A DNA stretch of 64,000 bases from CAXXIC01 sp049315325 (GCA_049315325.1 JBMOKJ010000011.1:1-64000), one strand, 5' to 3'; positions 40,445 to 49,353 are shown, counted from the stretch's first letter. The notes: generated by a model not told the origin, from the letters alone. A program made the numbers and translations.

Positions 40445-41710
40445 TTAACCTTTAATCTGGAAATAGATCAACGTAAAGGCAGCGGCAGTCATCAGAGCCA
40501 ATGCCATAAAACCAAGAATATTGGACATGTGACTGTTGGTGTTGCTGCCCATAATCTTTTTATTGTTGGAGATGTGCAGAATAATGGCAATCATCACCGG
40601 AGCGGTCAATCCATATAGAATTGCCGAGTAGATGAGCGCTTTGATGGGCGAAAGACCGATGTAGTTGAGCGAAAGGCCGAGCAATAACGATATTGCAATC
40701 ACGGCATAAAACGGTTTTGCTTGGTGAAATTTCTTATTGAGTCCCTCTTGCCAACCAAATGTCTCGGCAATGATGTACGACAACGACCCGCAAAGCACCG
40801 GAATGGCAAGCAGACCAGTGCCAATTACTCCCAACGCGAAGAGAAGATAAGCCATATTGCCCACCAATGGCTTCAGGGCTTGTGCAGCTTGCTCCACGGT
40901 GTCGATTTGGTGAATGCCTGCTCCGAACAACACAGTGCCTGTGGTGAGAATGATGAAAAACATCACCAGATTAGAGAATAGCATGCCAAAATCTACATCA
41001 CGTCGCATTTCACTAATCATTTTTTTATCCACGAGGAGTGAAGTTTTTAACCGTTGGTCTTCTACTTCCATGGTGGCTTGCCAAAAGAATAGATAAGGCG
41101 AAATGGTGGTTCCCAATATGGCAACAAGAATGCTGATATAGGTTTTTTCGAATCGAATCGTTGGAGTAAATGTTGATTTTACGACTGCTAGCCAATCTTG
41201 GTGATACAAAAACGGCACGATGAGGTAAACGAGCAGAATGAGGCAGAGGTACTTCAACACATTGCTGATTTTTCGATAAGGAAGAAAGATAATCAGAACC
41301 AATAGCAATGCGGTGAAAAAAATGCTAAAGAAAATGGCGTGAATCGAAGGAAAAAGCAAATTGCCAACTGCTCCCATGCCAGCAATGTCTGCACCAATAT
41401 TCATCACAATGGCAGGAAAGCTGAACAACAGCATCAAGTATAAAATGGGCTTAGAGTAGTGTTTTTTGATTGTTCCGGCCAATCCGTGAGAAGTGACTAA
41501 TCCGATGCGGGCACACATCTCCTGAATGGATGCCATCAGCGGAAATGTGACGAGGGCTGTCCAAAGAGTAAGCAACCCAAACGCCGCTCCTGCCTGAGAG
41601 TAGGTGGCAATGCCCGATGGGTCGTCGTCGCTGGCACCAGTAACCAGACCAGGTCCAAGAACTTTCCAAAAACGTGACAATTTGGTGGAGTGATCTTTTG
41701 CTTCTTTCAT
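40445..41710 (-). CDS. Nramp-related divalent metal transporter, atypical metal site
   Basis: 421 residues with about eleven membrane segments. The first helix reads GPGLVTGASDDDPSGIATYS, so the canonical DPGN of Nramp Mn/Fe transporters is DPSG here. The sixth helix reads TTISPYLFFWQATMEVED in place of the usual MPHN motif, so the metal-binding Met is absent. This fits the Nramp-related branch, which includes Mg-type transporters, rather than true MntH. Ion identity is inference. It is the last gene of the cbpA-cbpM operon, 4 bp or less from the unknown gene upstream. Confidence 0.88.
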   Translation of the reverse strand: MKEAKDHSTKLSRFWKVLGPGLVTGASDDDPSGIATYSQAGAAFGLLTLWTALVTFPLMASIQEMCARIGLVTSHGLAGTIKKHYSKPILYLMLLFSFPAIVMNIGADIAGMGAVGNLLFPSIHAIFFSIFFTALLLVLIIFLPYRKISNVLKYLCLILLVYLIVPFLYHQDWLAVVKSTFTPTIRFEKTYISILVAILGTTISPYLFFWQATMEVEDQRLKTSLLVDKKMISEMRRDVDFGMLFSNLVMFFIILTTGTVLFGAGIHQIDTVEQAAQALKPLVGNMAYLLFALGVIGTGLLAIPVLCGSLSYIIAETFGWQEGLNKKFHQAKPFYAVIAISLLLGLSLNYIGLSPIKALIYSAILYGLTAPVMIAIILHISNNKKIMGSNTNSHMSNILGFMALALMTAAAFTLIYFQIKG

Positions 41711-41713
41711 AGC

Positions 41714-42094
41714 CTATTGGTCGAAATGCTCTTTTACATAGGTGTGAATCTTGTTGATTTCCATTTTATCTACCGTTCGTACAACTAAATTTTCTTCATG
41801 TGCAAGATAATCTTTAGAGATTAGCTTGCATAATTTGTATTTGGCTTCTGAAGGGCCAAAAAGTAGCACATTTGTATAATTGGCGATGAATGCGCCTAAT
41901 CTCTTGTAATAAGTTGCTTTCCGGTGTTGTCGATTATGGCGTATTGTTTTTTTTCCGTTGTTTAATTCTTCGAATTCGTCTTCCTCATTAAAATAGTAAC
42001 TGATTTGCGTTTCGTCTATCACTTCGTCGTGATAATCCATCATTACGGCTGTGGAATAATCCATCCAAACTGCTAATTGCCTCAAATTTTTCAT
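41714..42094 (-). CDS. unknown protein between cbpM and the Nramp-like gene
   Basis: 126 residues, no signal peptide, no membrane segment. The text LRQLAVWMDYSTAVMMDYHD, the basic middle (KKTIRHNRQHRKATYYKRLG) and the last third (NYTNVLLFGPSEAKYKLCKL) recall the release-factor-1-like or 'host attachment' RNase-H-like proteins in which a Trp-x-Asp strand is followed by an FGPxxxK loop, typical of the eRF1 domain 3 fold. This is a tentative structural guess. The start overlaps the cbpM stop by 4 bp and the next gene starts 4 bp after its stop, so it is firmly part of this operon. Confidence 0.7.
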   Translation of the reverse strand: MKNLRQLAVWMDYSTAVMMDYHDEVIDETQISYYFNEEDEFEELNNGKKTIRHNRQHRKATYYKRLGAFIANYTNVLLFGPSEAKYKLCKLISKDYLAHEENLVVRTVDKMEINKIHTYVKEHFDQ

Positions 42095-42420
42095 CTTTTT
42101 AAGAGAATAATTGGTGGTGAATAATCTATGATTGCTTTCTCATTTTCATAGTTTCGCAGTCTGTTTTTCACCCTCTGGAGCTCTTCTTGCATGGTTTGTA
42201 TGCGTTGCAATAGGTGATTGATAGTCTCGATGCCTTCGAGGTTGATGTCGAGATCGTAGTGGAAGCAGACCAGTCTTTCCAGTTCGGCAAGTTGGTCTAA
42301 ATGGATAAAATCGCCCTCCAACGAAATCATCCCTTTTTGCTTGAGCGATACGATGAATGCGATGTCGATACGATGTGCCACACAAAATTCGGTGGTTGAA
42401 ATCAAATTGCCCGATTGCAT
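42091..42420 (-). CDS. cbpM: chaperone modulator CbpM
   Basis: 109 residues. Begins with a MerR-like helix-turn-helix (STTEFCVAHRIDIAFIVSLK) and continues with the IHLDQLAELERLVCFHYDLD and LEGIETINHLLQRIQTMQEE helices of CbpM/YccW-type proteins, which bind the J domain of CbpA and modulate it. The start is 9 bp after the cbpA stop. The pairing with cbpA makes the call firm despite modest conservation. Confidence 0.88.
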   Translation of the reverse strand: MQSGNLISTTEFCVAHRIDIAFIVSLKQKGMISLEGDFIHLDQLAELERLVCFHYDLDINLEGIETINHLLQRIQTMQEELQRVKNRLRNYENEKAIIDYSPPIILLKR

Positions 42421-42429
42421 AATGTCCCT

Positions 42430-43305
42430 TTATTGTGTGGTTTTCTTCAATTCTCGAAAAAGCTCCTTTTGTGCCTCGGTGAGGTGAGTTGGTATTTTCA
42501 CCGAATAGGTAATATGTAGGTCGCCAAACTTGCTATCTTGTTTATAGAGTGGGAAACCCTTGCCGCGTAACTTCACTTTGGTGCCGTTTTGTGTTTCGGG
42601 TGCTACCTTTAGTTTCACCTGTCCGTTGAGCGTGTCGAAGAGGATTTCGCCTCCCAAAATAGCGGTGTAGATATCCAAATCGACCGCTGTATAGAGGTTG
42701 TTGTCCATCCGTTTGAAGCGTGAATGGTTGGCAATGTCGAACGTGATGTAGAGATCGCCAGCCGGACCACCGTTCATTCCCTCTCCGCCATGCCCTGCAA
42801 TTTTGATGGTCTGTCCGTTTTCGATGCCGGCGGGTATGGTGATGCGTATCTTTCGACCGTTGACGTTGAGCTCTTGCTTGTGCGTGGTGTATGCCTCCAG
42901 CAGTTCGAGCCGCAGCGTGGTGCTGAAGTCTTCGCCGCGGTATTTCGCTTGTCGCCCTTGAGCGCCGCCAAACATAGTTTCGAAGAAATCCGAAAAATCA
43001 CTCTCGTTGCGTTGTCTGCCCGATGAACGCTTTCCGCGAGCATTTTCCTGCTGTTGTCTCGCCTTTTCGTACTCTTCGGCATGTTCCCAATCCTTACCGT
43101 GCTGGTCGTATTTCGCACGTTTGGTGGCATCGCTTAGCACCGCATTGGCTTCGTTGATTTGCTGAAAGTTTGCCTTTGCACTAGCATCGTTCGGATTGAG
43201 ATCGGGATGAAACTTCCGTGCTAGTTTGCGGTACGCATTCTTCACATCTTTCTCCGAAGCCGATTTGTCGATGCCCAACGTTTTGTAATAGTCGATAAAT
43301 GCCAT
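42430..43305 (-). CDS. cbpA: DnaJ-type co-chaperone CbpA
   Basis: 291 residues from ATG 43305. A longer in-frame start at a TTG lies inside the -7 box and cannot be used. The J domain is at the N-terminus (DYYKTLGIDKSASEKDVKNA, with HPD in RKFHPDLNPND). A Gly/Arg-rich linker follows, then the two beta-sandwich substrate domains (IRITIPAGIENGQTIKIAGH and KLRGKGFPLYKQDSKFGDLH) without the zinc-finger region, as in CbpA rather than DnaJ. It stimulates DnaK. First gene of a four-gene operon under the 38-bp operator. Confidence 0.95.
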   Translation of the reverse strand: MAFIDYYKTLGIDKSASEKDVKNAYRKLARKFHPDLNPNDASAKANFQQINEANAVLSDATKRAKYDQHGKDWEHAEEYEKARQQQENARGKRSSGRQRNESDFSDFFETMFGGAQGRQAKYRGEDFSTTLRLELLEAYTTHKQELNVNGRKIRITIPAGIENGQTIKIAGHGGEGMNGGPAGDLYITFDIANHSRFKRMDNNLYTAVDLDIYTAILGGEILFDTLNGQVKLKVAPETQNGTKVKLRGKGFPLYKQDSKFGDLHITYSVKIPTHLTEAQKELFRELKKTTQ

Positions 43306-43323
43306 GCGTTTTTTGATTGTGGG

Positions 43324-43390
43324 CAAAGTTAGGCTTAACTGGTAATCAGGATGTTACACAAAAATGTTGAAATGTTACATCATTCACACA
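43324..43390 (-). promoter_or_regulatory. 38-bp operator plus -7 box before cbpA-cbpM
   Basis: Operator at 43353-43390: TGTGTGAATGATGTAAC, 13 bp, TGTGTAAC. The -7 box TAACTTTG at 43324-43331 is a perfect TAnnTTTG, 29 bp from the operator edge. The 5' untranslated region would be only about 10-15 bases. Confidence 0.88.
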
Positions 43391-43486
43391 TTCTCCCAAG
43401 TGTTACATTATCGGTAATTCTATGTATTATAATGAATTAAGGCGGCTCTCACTTGCATATCCCGATGAGACGACTACCTTTATTCG

Positions 43487-44167
43487 ATGAGAAAAACAGT
43501 AATCTATCTTTTATTCGCTTTTATTTCGTGGACAAGCTATGCGGCTGATACCGATTTTGGGTTGATAAAACTACCAATAAACGACCTCTATACAGAACTT
43601 AATTTGTCGGAAACTGGACTCTCGAAAGCGGTGTTTGATTTAGCCATAAAAGGATTGGATAAACTCGATTCGACAGGGAAATTACAAAACGCAACCATCG
43701 TCACCATCGCCGATTATTCGCAATCGAGCAACCGCAAACGCCTCTACGTGATTGATTTGAAGAACAAACGGTTGCTGTTTAATACTTACGTGGCACACGG
43801 TCGGAACACGGGCGAAGAGTATGCGCACAATTTCTCGAACCTCGATGGCTCGTCGAAAAGCAGCATGGGATTTTACGTGACCGAGCATCCGATTGTAGGC
43901 GGTCACACCGGTTTTGCGCTGCTGATTAATGGCATGGAGAAGGGCTACAACGACAATGCGCTGCGTCGTGCCATCATCATTCATGCAGCCAACTATGCGA
44001 CTTCCGATTTCATCAAACGCAACGGTCGCTTGGGTCGAAGCCTTGGTTGTCCGGCTCTTCCGCCCGATCTCAATCGTCCGATTATCGACACCATCAAAGG
44101 GGGAACGTGCTTGTTTATCTATACGTCTGATAATCGGTATTTGGCTAGTTCGGCGTTGTTGAATTGA
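43487..44167 (+). CDS. murein L,D-transpeptidase catalytic domain protein (YkuD_2)
   Basis: 226 residues with a signal peptide (YLLFAFISWTSYA). The NTYVAHGRNTGEEYAHNFSN and MGFYVTEHPIVGGHTGFALL blocks and the active-site SLGCPALPPD (catalytic Cys) with a preceding His in AIIIHAANYA define the YkuD_2 family. It should cross-link or edit peptidoglycan in the periplasm. It is transcribed away from cbpA; its operator, if any, would be shared in the 160-bp gap. A TTGAGTAATT run and a family A repeat follow it. Confidence 0.88.
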   Translation: MRKTVIYLLFAFISWTSYAADTDFGLIKLPINDLYTELNLSETGLSKAVFDLAIKGLDKLDSTGKLQNATIVTIADYSQSSNRKRLYVIDLKNKRLLFNTYVAHGRNTGEEYAHNFSNLDGSSKSSMGFYVTEHPIVGGHTGFALLINGMEKGYNDNALRRAIIIHAANYATSDFIKRNGRLGRSLGCPALPPDLNRPIIDTIKGGTCLFIYTSDNRYLASSALLN

Positions 44168-44171
44168 AGGG

Positions 44172-44205
44172 AGTAATTGAGTAACTGATTAATTGAGTAA
44201 TTGAA
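44172..44205. repeat. TTGAGTAATT tandem run
   Basis: Short tandem text gagtaattgagtaactga then ttaattgagtaattga, related to the longer inverted version at 1966-2068. It lies directly between the transpeptidase stop and the family A repeat. Confidence 0.6.
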
Positions 44206-44221
44206 CTCGGCTACTATTCTT

Positions 44222-44336
44222 GCCCCTATATCCCCTAAAGGGGACTTTGAGATTCTACGGTTAAATAACTGTTTTTCAATGAGCCACTTTTCAAAATAAC
44301 ACTTCAGCAAAAGTCCCCTTTAGGGGATTTAGGGGC
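44222..44336 (+). repeat. family A palindromic repeat, copy 4
   Basis: A 115-bp element with ends gcccctatatcccctaaagg and cctttaggggatttaggggc. The core (gagattctacggttaaataa to cttttcaaaataacacttca) is parallel to copies 2 and 5. It lies between two convergent L,D-transpeptidase genes. Confidence 0.9.
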
Positions 44337-44390
44337 TATTTACTCCGAAATTATAGTTGTCCTATATTTAACTGATTATTCGAATTTCCA

Positions 44391-45659
44391 CTACTTCACC
44401 AATTTGTACACATCATCGAGAAAAGTGATTTTCTTGCCATTAACCTGCACAAGGTTGTAGATGATAAATGTCTGAAGAGGTGCGTCGAGTCGGTAAGTTT
44501 TCGGCTCGGTATTTTCTTTGTCCGATTTCAGCTTTTCGATGTCCAGCTTGCCGTTCATCAGTTCGTTGGCGAGGTCGAAGGGTTTCTCCAAACGGATGCA
44601 GCCGTGGCTCAAAAAACGGTTTTCTTTCTCAAAAACGCCCTGCCAACTAGTTGCGTGCAGAAAGATGCTGAACGGATTTTCGAGGTTAAACTTGAGCACA
44701 CCCAGCGAATTGCCGGCTCCGGTAGATTGTCGAAAAAAGTAGGGGAAATTATCAGCATCGTACTTCTTCCAGTTCAAATCGGCATCGTCCACCACATTGT
44801 TTTTGGCATCCACCACTTCAAAATTGTTTTGTTCCAAATAGTTATCGTCTTTTTGCACTTTGGGTAGAATCTCCTTCACGGCAATCGAATGCGGCACATT
44901 CCAATACGGAAATGTGACAATACTGGTGATGTGCGAGGCAATCGTCGGAGTCGGATTTGACTTTTTTCCAACGACAGTGCGCATCGTCAAAATCGGTTTG
45001 TTTTCTTTGTAGTAGATGGCTTCTGCTTCGGGTATGTTCACCACAATACAGTTCACCTCCTGATTGATAGAGAGAAACCGTCGGTAGTTCATCGCCATCG
45101 CTAGGGCTTTGAATTTGTCGGTACTCAATGCTGGCAGTGAGTCGTGCAGATAGCGTTTCAGCGTGAGGTATTCAGCATCTTTGCAGTCAAGTTTGGCCAC
45201 CAACTTTGGCACAGATCGTCGTTGCGATTGTAGCAGTTGCTGAATATAATCTGAGTCGTGCGAGGTGCTCACTTCGTTGTAGGCAAACACGATATTCCCC
45301 TCTTGCAGCGTCTGGATAAACTTCAAAATGACAGTGGTAATCAGTTTGTCCGTCTGGCTTCGAGTTTCGTTGCTAATTGTTTCTCTACTTTTCAAAACGG
45401 CGCGAATCTGATCGTTCAAGAGGTTGTTCGACACAATGCCTAGATTATCTGCTGCGTCAATTGCTTTCAGCCATTCGGAGGCTTTCGCAACGCGTTTGCT
45501 GGACGATAGCCAATAGATGGATTCGTTTTGGGCAGTATAAAACTGTGCGACAATGCTTTGGCGTTCGGTTGCTGCAGCTTTTGAAATTAAACTGATAAAT
45601 AAGCAGCTGAAAAGCACAACGCACAGTTTTGCGAAACTTATTTTGGATGAAATTTGCAT
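44391..45659 (-). CDS. L,D-transpeptidase (YkuD)
   Basis: 422 residues with a signal peptide (LCVVLFSCLFISLISKAAA). The N-terminal half is helical (the YcbB-like scaffold seen in large L,D-transpeptidases). The YkuD domain is at about 205-390, with TMRTVVGKKSNPTPTIASHI at the start and the catalytic FLSHGCIRLEKP (Cys) near the end. It forms 3-3 cross-links or attaches proteins to peptidoglycan. It is convergent with the YkuD_2 gene at 43487, so two unrelated transpeptidase types lie side by side. Confidence 0.92.
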   Translation of the reverse strand: MQISSKISFAKLCVVLFSCLFISLISKAAATERQSIVAQFYTAQNESIYWLSSSKRVAKASEWLKAIDAADNLGIVSNNLLNDQIRAVLKSRETISNETRSQTDKLITTVILKFIQTLQEGNIVFAYNEVSTSHDSDYIQQLLQSQRRSVPKLVAKLDCKDAEYLTLKRYLHDSLPALSTDKFKALAMAMNYRRFLSINQEVNCIVVNIPEAEAIYYKENKPILTMRTVVGKKSNPTPTIASHITSIVTFPYWNVPHSIAVKEILPKVQKDDNYLEQNNFEVVDAKNNVVDDADLNWKKYDADNFPYFFRQSTGAGNSLGVLKFNLENPFSIFLHATSWQGVFEKENRFLSHGCIRLEKPFDLANELMNGKLDIEKLKSDKENTEPKTYRLDAPLQTFIIYNLVQVNGKKITFLDDVYKLVK

Positions 45660-45730
45660 ATCTGGAATAAATTGAAACAGATGATTAAACCTATGTAATG
45701 AGACAAAAAATAATGTCGAATTTAAAAGAA

Positions 45731-45910
45731 TAGAACGCGGACTTTACGGATTATGCGGATGAAAACGGATAATATTTAAACGGATTGAACACTGATATCA
45801 TTCATGTAAACAAGACTGATTAAAGCAACGTTGTCAGAAATCATCTTGCCATAGGCGAGAATAAAATCCGTTTTTAATCCGCTTCATCAGCGTTTATCCG
45901 CGTTCCATTC
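45731..45910. repeat. GCGGAT-type inverted repeat
   Basis: Left arm gaacgcggactttacggatt then atgcggatgaaaacggataa, and right arm tccgcttcatcagcgtttat then ccgcgttcca, are inverted copies around an AT-rich middle. The element fills the space between two genes. Confidence 0.75.
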
Positions 45911-45921
45911 TTTTCCATTAA

Positions 45922-46239
45922 CTAATTGCCGCTATGTTCTTCCAAATTATCGTGCGCGTCACCACCGATGCTGTAGTAGTTATTTTCTTCGTCTTCACTG
46001 CCGATTGCCTCTTGTTGGTCGTCGAGTTCAGAACCAGGAATGTCGAGACCACTGTCAATGCCACTCGTGTTGACTGGTTTTGAAACTGTTACATTTTCTG
46101 GATTGATCTCTTTTTCCTCTTTAAACTGGTTGTAAATGTCTTCATCAACCGGATAAATGGGATAACCCGATAGTGGGTTTTCTAACAACGGTTGAGGTGC
46201 TGCAGGCGAAAGTGCGGGTGTGAATTTTGGAGGTTTCAT
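45922..46239 (-). CDS. small acidic protein of unknown function
   Basis: 105 residues, not recognised. It is Pro-rich at the start (FTPALSPAAPQPLLENPLSG) and strongly acidic later (EEKEINPENV, DGSEDEENN-like text with many Asp and Glu), with no signal peptide. It may be mostly disordered. It follows the P-type ATPase gene by 18 bp on the same strand, so it is probably the last gene of that operon. Low-complexity composition limits confidence that it is functional, but the open frame and close spacing support it. Confidence 0.55.
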   Translation of the reverse strand: MKPPKFTPALSPAAPQPLLENPLSGYPIYPVDEDIYNQFKEEKEINPENVTVSKPVNTSGIDSGLDIPGSELDDQQEAIGSEDEENNYYSIGGDAHDNLEEHSGN

Positions 46240-46257
46240 AATTTTGGGTTTTTTAGT

Positions 46258-48816
46258 TTATGCGTGAATAATTTTGCGACGTTTAATCTGTTTGTAGATT
46301 TCGAACCAAATGATGGTGGATAATCCGGCTAAAACGCAGTATGTGAGGCTTAACAACGAGGGTTGTGAGAATTTAAAGAGTTGCAATAGTAGCGGGATAT
46401 TGAGCACTAATGTCAAAAACAAGATTGCGCCACCCACTACCCATAACACTGCTCTATTGCGTGTGAAAATGATTCTGAAAAGATGGTCTGTCCACGATCT
46501 GTTGGTGAGAATCACTGCGATGTTGGAGGCGATAAGTGTCACAAATGTCATGGCACGCACCTCTTTAATGTCGTATTTTAGATGCAATGCGATGAAATAA
46601 ACTCCGAAGGTGACAATCAGAATGCCAAGACCTTGCATGCAACTGAGAGCAATTTTCTTAGCACCAAAAAATGGCTCGTCGATTTGATTAGGTGGACGGT
46701 TCATAATGTTGGGTTCATCTTTTTCTGCTTCAAAAATGATGGCGCACGTTGGGTTAATAATCAGTTCGAGAAACACAATATGCACCGGCATCAGTATCAA
46801 CGGATAATTTCCCATCAATATCGGTAGCAGCGATAATCCCGCGATAGGCACGTGAATGGCAAACGTGTATCCAAGTGCTTTTTGTAGATTGTCGAAAATG
46901 CGTCTTCCCAAGCGAATGCCGCCCACGATGGAGGCGAAGTTATCGTCCATCAACACCAGCGAAGAGGCTTCGCGAGCCACGTCTGTGCCTTTTTTGCCCA
47001 TTGCAATTCCGATGTCAGCCGCTTTCAGCGCAGGAGCGTCGTTCACGCCATCGCCTGTCATGGCTACAACTTCGCCATTGAGTTTCAGCGCATTTACGAT
47101 TTTTAACTTTTGCTCAGGAGCTACTCTGGCAAACACATTTACTTTGTCAATTCTTTTGGATAATTCAAGTTCTGAAATTTCCTCTAGCTCCGTTCCCGTG
47201 ATACATTCATCGGGATTCGTGAGTCCGATTTTTCGGGCGATGTGTTGTGCCGTCACAGGGTAATCGCCCGTAATCATCATCACCCGAATGCCGGCTTTGT
47301 AGCATTCGCTCACGGCTTGCGTCACATTCTTACGAATCGGATCTGCCAAGCCAATGAGCCCCACAAACTGGAATTTGAATGCGTGTTGCGCATCGGGCAG
47401 CTCCTTTTTGCTGATTATGGCACGAGCTATGCCCAACACACGCAATCCGTTGGATGCTAATTGCTCAACGGCTTTCGACAGTCGGTTGTGTTCTTTTTTA
47501 TCCAAATGGCACAAATCGAAAATGGCTTCGGGAGCACCTTTAGTGGCAATCATTTTCGACTGATTTGATTTATCCAGAAATACCCTCGACATCGCCATCA
47601 GCTCTTTGGAAAGTGCATATTCTTTGATCATTTCCCAATTTCGATGGAGGCGATCGGTTCCCTTTAAGTGCAAATTTCCCAAGTTGGAAATTGCTTTTTC
47701 CATTGGGTCGAATGGGTTAATTTTGCTCGAAAGAATGCCAATCTCCATCACTTCGTGAAACTCCTCGTTCAATTCAGACGATTTGCCCAGTTCGAAAAAT
47801 TCGACTCCGTTGTAGAGCGTGTGAACGGTCATGGAGTTTTGGGTGAGTGTGCCGGTTTTGTCGGTGCAAAGCACAGTTGCCGAACCCAACGTCTCAATAG
47901 CTGATGGGTTGCGGGTCAGCACCTTCTTTTTCGACATTCTATAAGCTCCCAATGCCATGAAAACGGTCAGGATTACCGGAAATTCTTCTGGTAAAATACC
48001 CATTGCCATTGTGATACCTGCTAATATTCCGTTGATAAAGTTTCCTCGTGTAAAGTAGAAAACGATGATGACAATCACGAAAAGAATAGCAGAGAGAATG
48101 GTCAGTTTCTTCACCAGCGAACCTATTTCGGTTTTCAGCCGCGTAGGGTTATCTTTGATGTTTGATAGTGCTGCGCCGATTCGCCCAATCTCGGTTGCAA
48201 TGCCGATGCTCGTCACGCGCGCTTTTCCATATCCTTGCATAACGAGAGAGCCTGAAAAGACGAACGGCAGATCGTCGCCACCTGGATGCACCACCTTTTG
48301 ATTTCCGTCCCAAACCTGTTTGTTAACCGAAGCCGATTCACCCGTCAACAGCGATTCGTCGACAACCAAATTCACTGCTTCGAGCACTGTAGCATCGGCA
48401 GGCACTCGGTCGCCTTCTTTCAGGATAATGATGTCGTCAACTACCAATTCGCAACTGGCCAATATCAATTCAGCACCATCGCGAAGCACCAAAGCCCGTG
48501 GACTAGCCATTTGCTTGAGTGCATCGAGTGCTTTTTCGGACTTCTTTTGCTGAAAAAATTCGATACCCATTATCACCCATACGAATCCTAGTAGCAACAG
48601 CCCCTCCTGCAAATCTCCCATCAAGATATAGAGTCCACCACAAGCCACCAACAAAATGAACATTGGTTCTTTGATGACTCCAATTGAAATGGAGAGGAAG
48701 TTGCGGGGCTGCGACGATGGAAGGGTATTTGCCCCATGCTCCCGCTGCTTCTCATTCGTTTCGTTTGTGGTCAGTCCTTTGGGTATTTCTTTTTTGTCGA
48801 TGAGGTTCAATTTCAA
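46258..48816 (-). CDS. P-type cation-transporting ATPase (P2, Ca-type)
   Basis: About 852 residues if translation begins at TTG 48816, overlapping the TGA of the universal stress gene. The usual P2-type N-terminus begins shortly after (IPKGLTTNETNEKQREHGAN). A longer frame would overlap the neighbour by about 100 bp. Motifs are LLTGESASV (actuator), ILPEEFPV (membrane site), CTDKTGTLTQNSMTV (phosphorylated Asp), MITGDYPVTA and AMTGDGVNDAPALKAADIGI. It resembles bacterial Ca2+ pumps; the ion is inferred. It lies between a universal stress protein and a small acidic protein in one operon. Confidence 0.9.
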   Translation of the reverse strand: MKLNLIDKKEIPKGLTTNETNEKQREHGANTLPSSQPRNFLSISIGVIKEPMFILLVACGGLYILMGDLQEGLLLLGFVWVIMGIEFFQQKKSEKALDALKQMASPRALVLRDGAELILASCELVVDDIIILKEGDRVPADATVLEAVNLVVDESLLTGESASVNKQVWDGNQKVVHPGGDDLPFVFSGSLVMQGYGKARVTSIGIATEIGRIGAALSNIKDNPTRLKTEIGSLVKKLTILSAILFVIVIIVFYFTRGNFINGILAGITMAMGILPEEFPVILTVFMALGAYRMSKKKVLTRNPSAIETLGSATVLCTDKTGTLTQNSMTVHTLYNGVEFFELGKSSELNEEFHEVMEIGILSSKINPFDPMEKAISNLGNLHLKGTDRLHRNWEMIKEYALSKELMAMSRVFLDKSNQSKMIATKGAPEAIFDLCHLDKKEHNRLSKAVEQLASNGLRVLGIARAIISKKELPDAQHAFKFQFVGLIGLADPIRKNVTQAVSECYKAGIRVMMITGDYPVTAQHIARKIGLTNPDECITGTELEEISELELSKRIDKVNVFARVAPEQKLKIVNALKLNGEVVAMTGDGVNDAPALKAADIGIAMGKKGTDVAREASSLVLMDDNFASIVGGIRLGRRIFDNLQKALGYTFAIHVPIAGLSLLPILMGNYPLILMPVHIVFLELIINPTCAIIFEAEKDEPNIMNRPPNQIDEPFFGAKKIALSCMQGLGILIVTFGVYFIALHLKYDIKEVRAMTFVTLIASNIAVILTNRSWTDHLFRIIFTRNRAVLWVVGGAILFLTLVLNIPLLLQLFKFSQPSLLSLTYCVLAGLSTIIWFEIYKQIKRRKIIHA

Positions 48817-49298
48817 TGACGTCTTTTGGTAGGAACGATAAAAAGGGGAATGTTGGTTTTTTGCAAAACATCGTTTGTCGAACTCCCCATTACAACGTCT
48901 TCGAGCCATTTACGGCTGTGCGAACCCATCACGATGATGTCTGTACCGGTTTTTTTTGCAATACGCATTATTACTTCTACCAAATCGCCCTCTTTGATCA
49001 TTGTCTGTATCTTTTCATCACCTAATTGATGCTTGGCATTGTCCAAAAAAAACTGAGCGGCCTTTTTTAGCCCTCCAGGATTTTCCAACTGCAAAGGAAC
49101 AGTGTCCATATACCCATTAAAACCCATGATAGGCGAATATTCGGTGGACGAGTAGTAGATAGGATCTGAAATCACATGAAGAAGAATGATTTCGGCACCC
49201 ATTGCGCTGCCCATTGCGTAACCCGATTCTAATACTTTTTGCGCAGTCTGATCGTAGTCTAGTGCAATCAATACTGTTTTTTGATTTTCTTTTTTCAT
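48813..49298 (-). CDS. universal stress protein
   Basis: 161 residues of the UspA fold: TVLIALDYDQTAQKVLESGY at the N-terminus, ILLHVISDPIYY, then KTGTDIIVMGSHSRKWLEDV and VMGSSTNDVLQKTNIPLFIV, the last holding the ATP-binding G-2x-G-9x-G(S/T) type motif (GSHSRKWLEDVVMGSS). It is probably an ATP-binding stress protein. Its stop overlaps the proposed TTG start of the P-type ATPase, so it may couple the pump to stress. Confidence 0.92.
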   Translation of the reverse strand: MKKENQKTVLIALDYDQTAQKVLESGYAMGSAMGAEIILLHVISDPIYYSSTEYSPIMGFNGYMDTVPLQLENPGGLKKAAQFFLDNAKHQLGDEKIQTMIKEGDLVEVIMRIAKKTGTDIIVMGSHSRKWLEDVVMGSSTNDVLQKTNIPLFIVPTKRRH

Positions 49299-49353
49299 TT
49301 CAATAAATTATTAATGTTTGATGCGTTATTGTAAATTGTATTTTGAAAAACTA

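Noticed and set aside
43306..43326. Upstream TTG start for cbpA
   Set aside because: The TTG lies in the -7 box TAACTTTG, so it would not be on the transcript.
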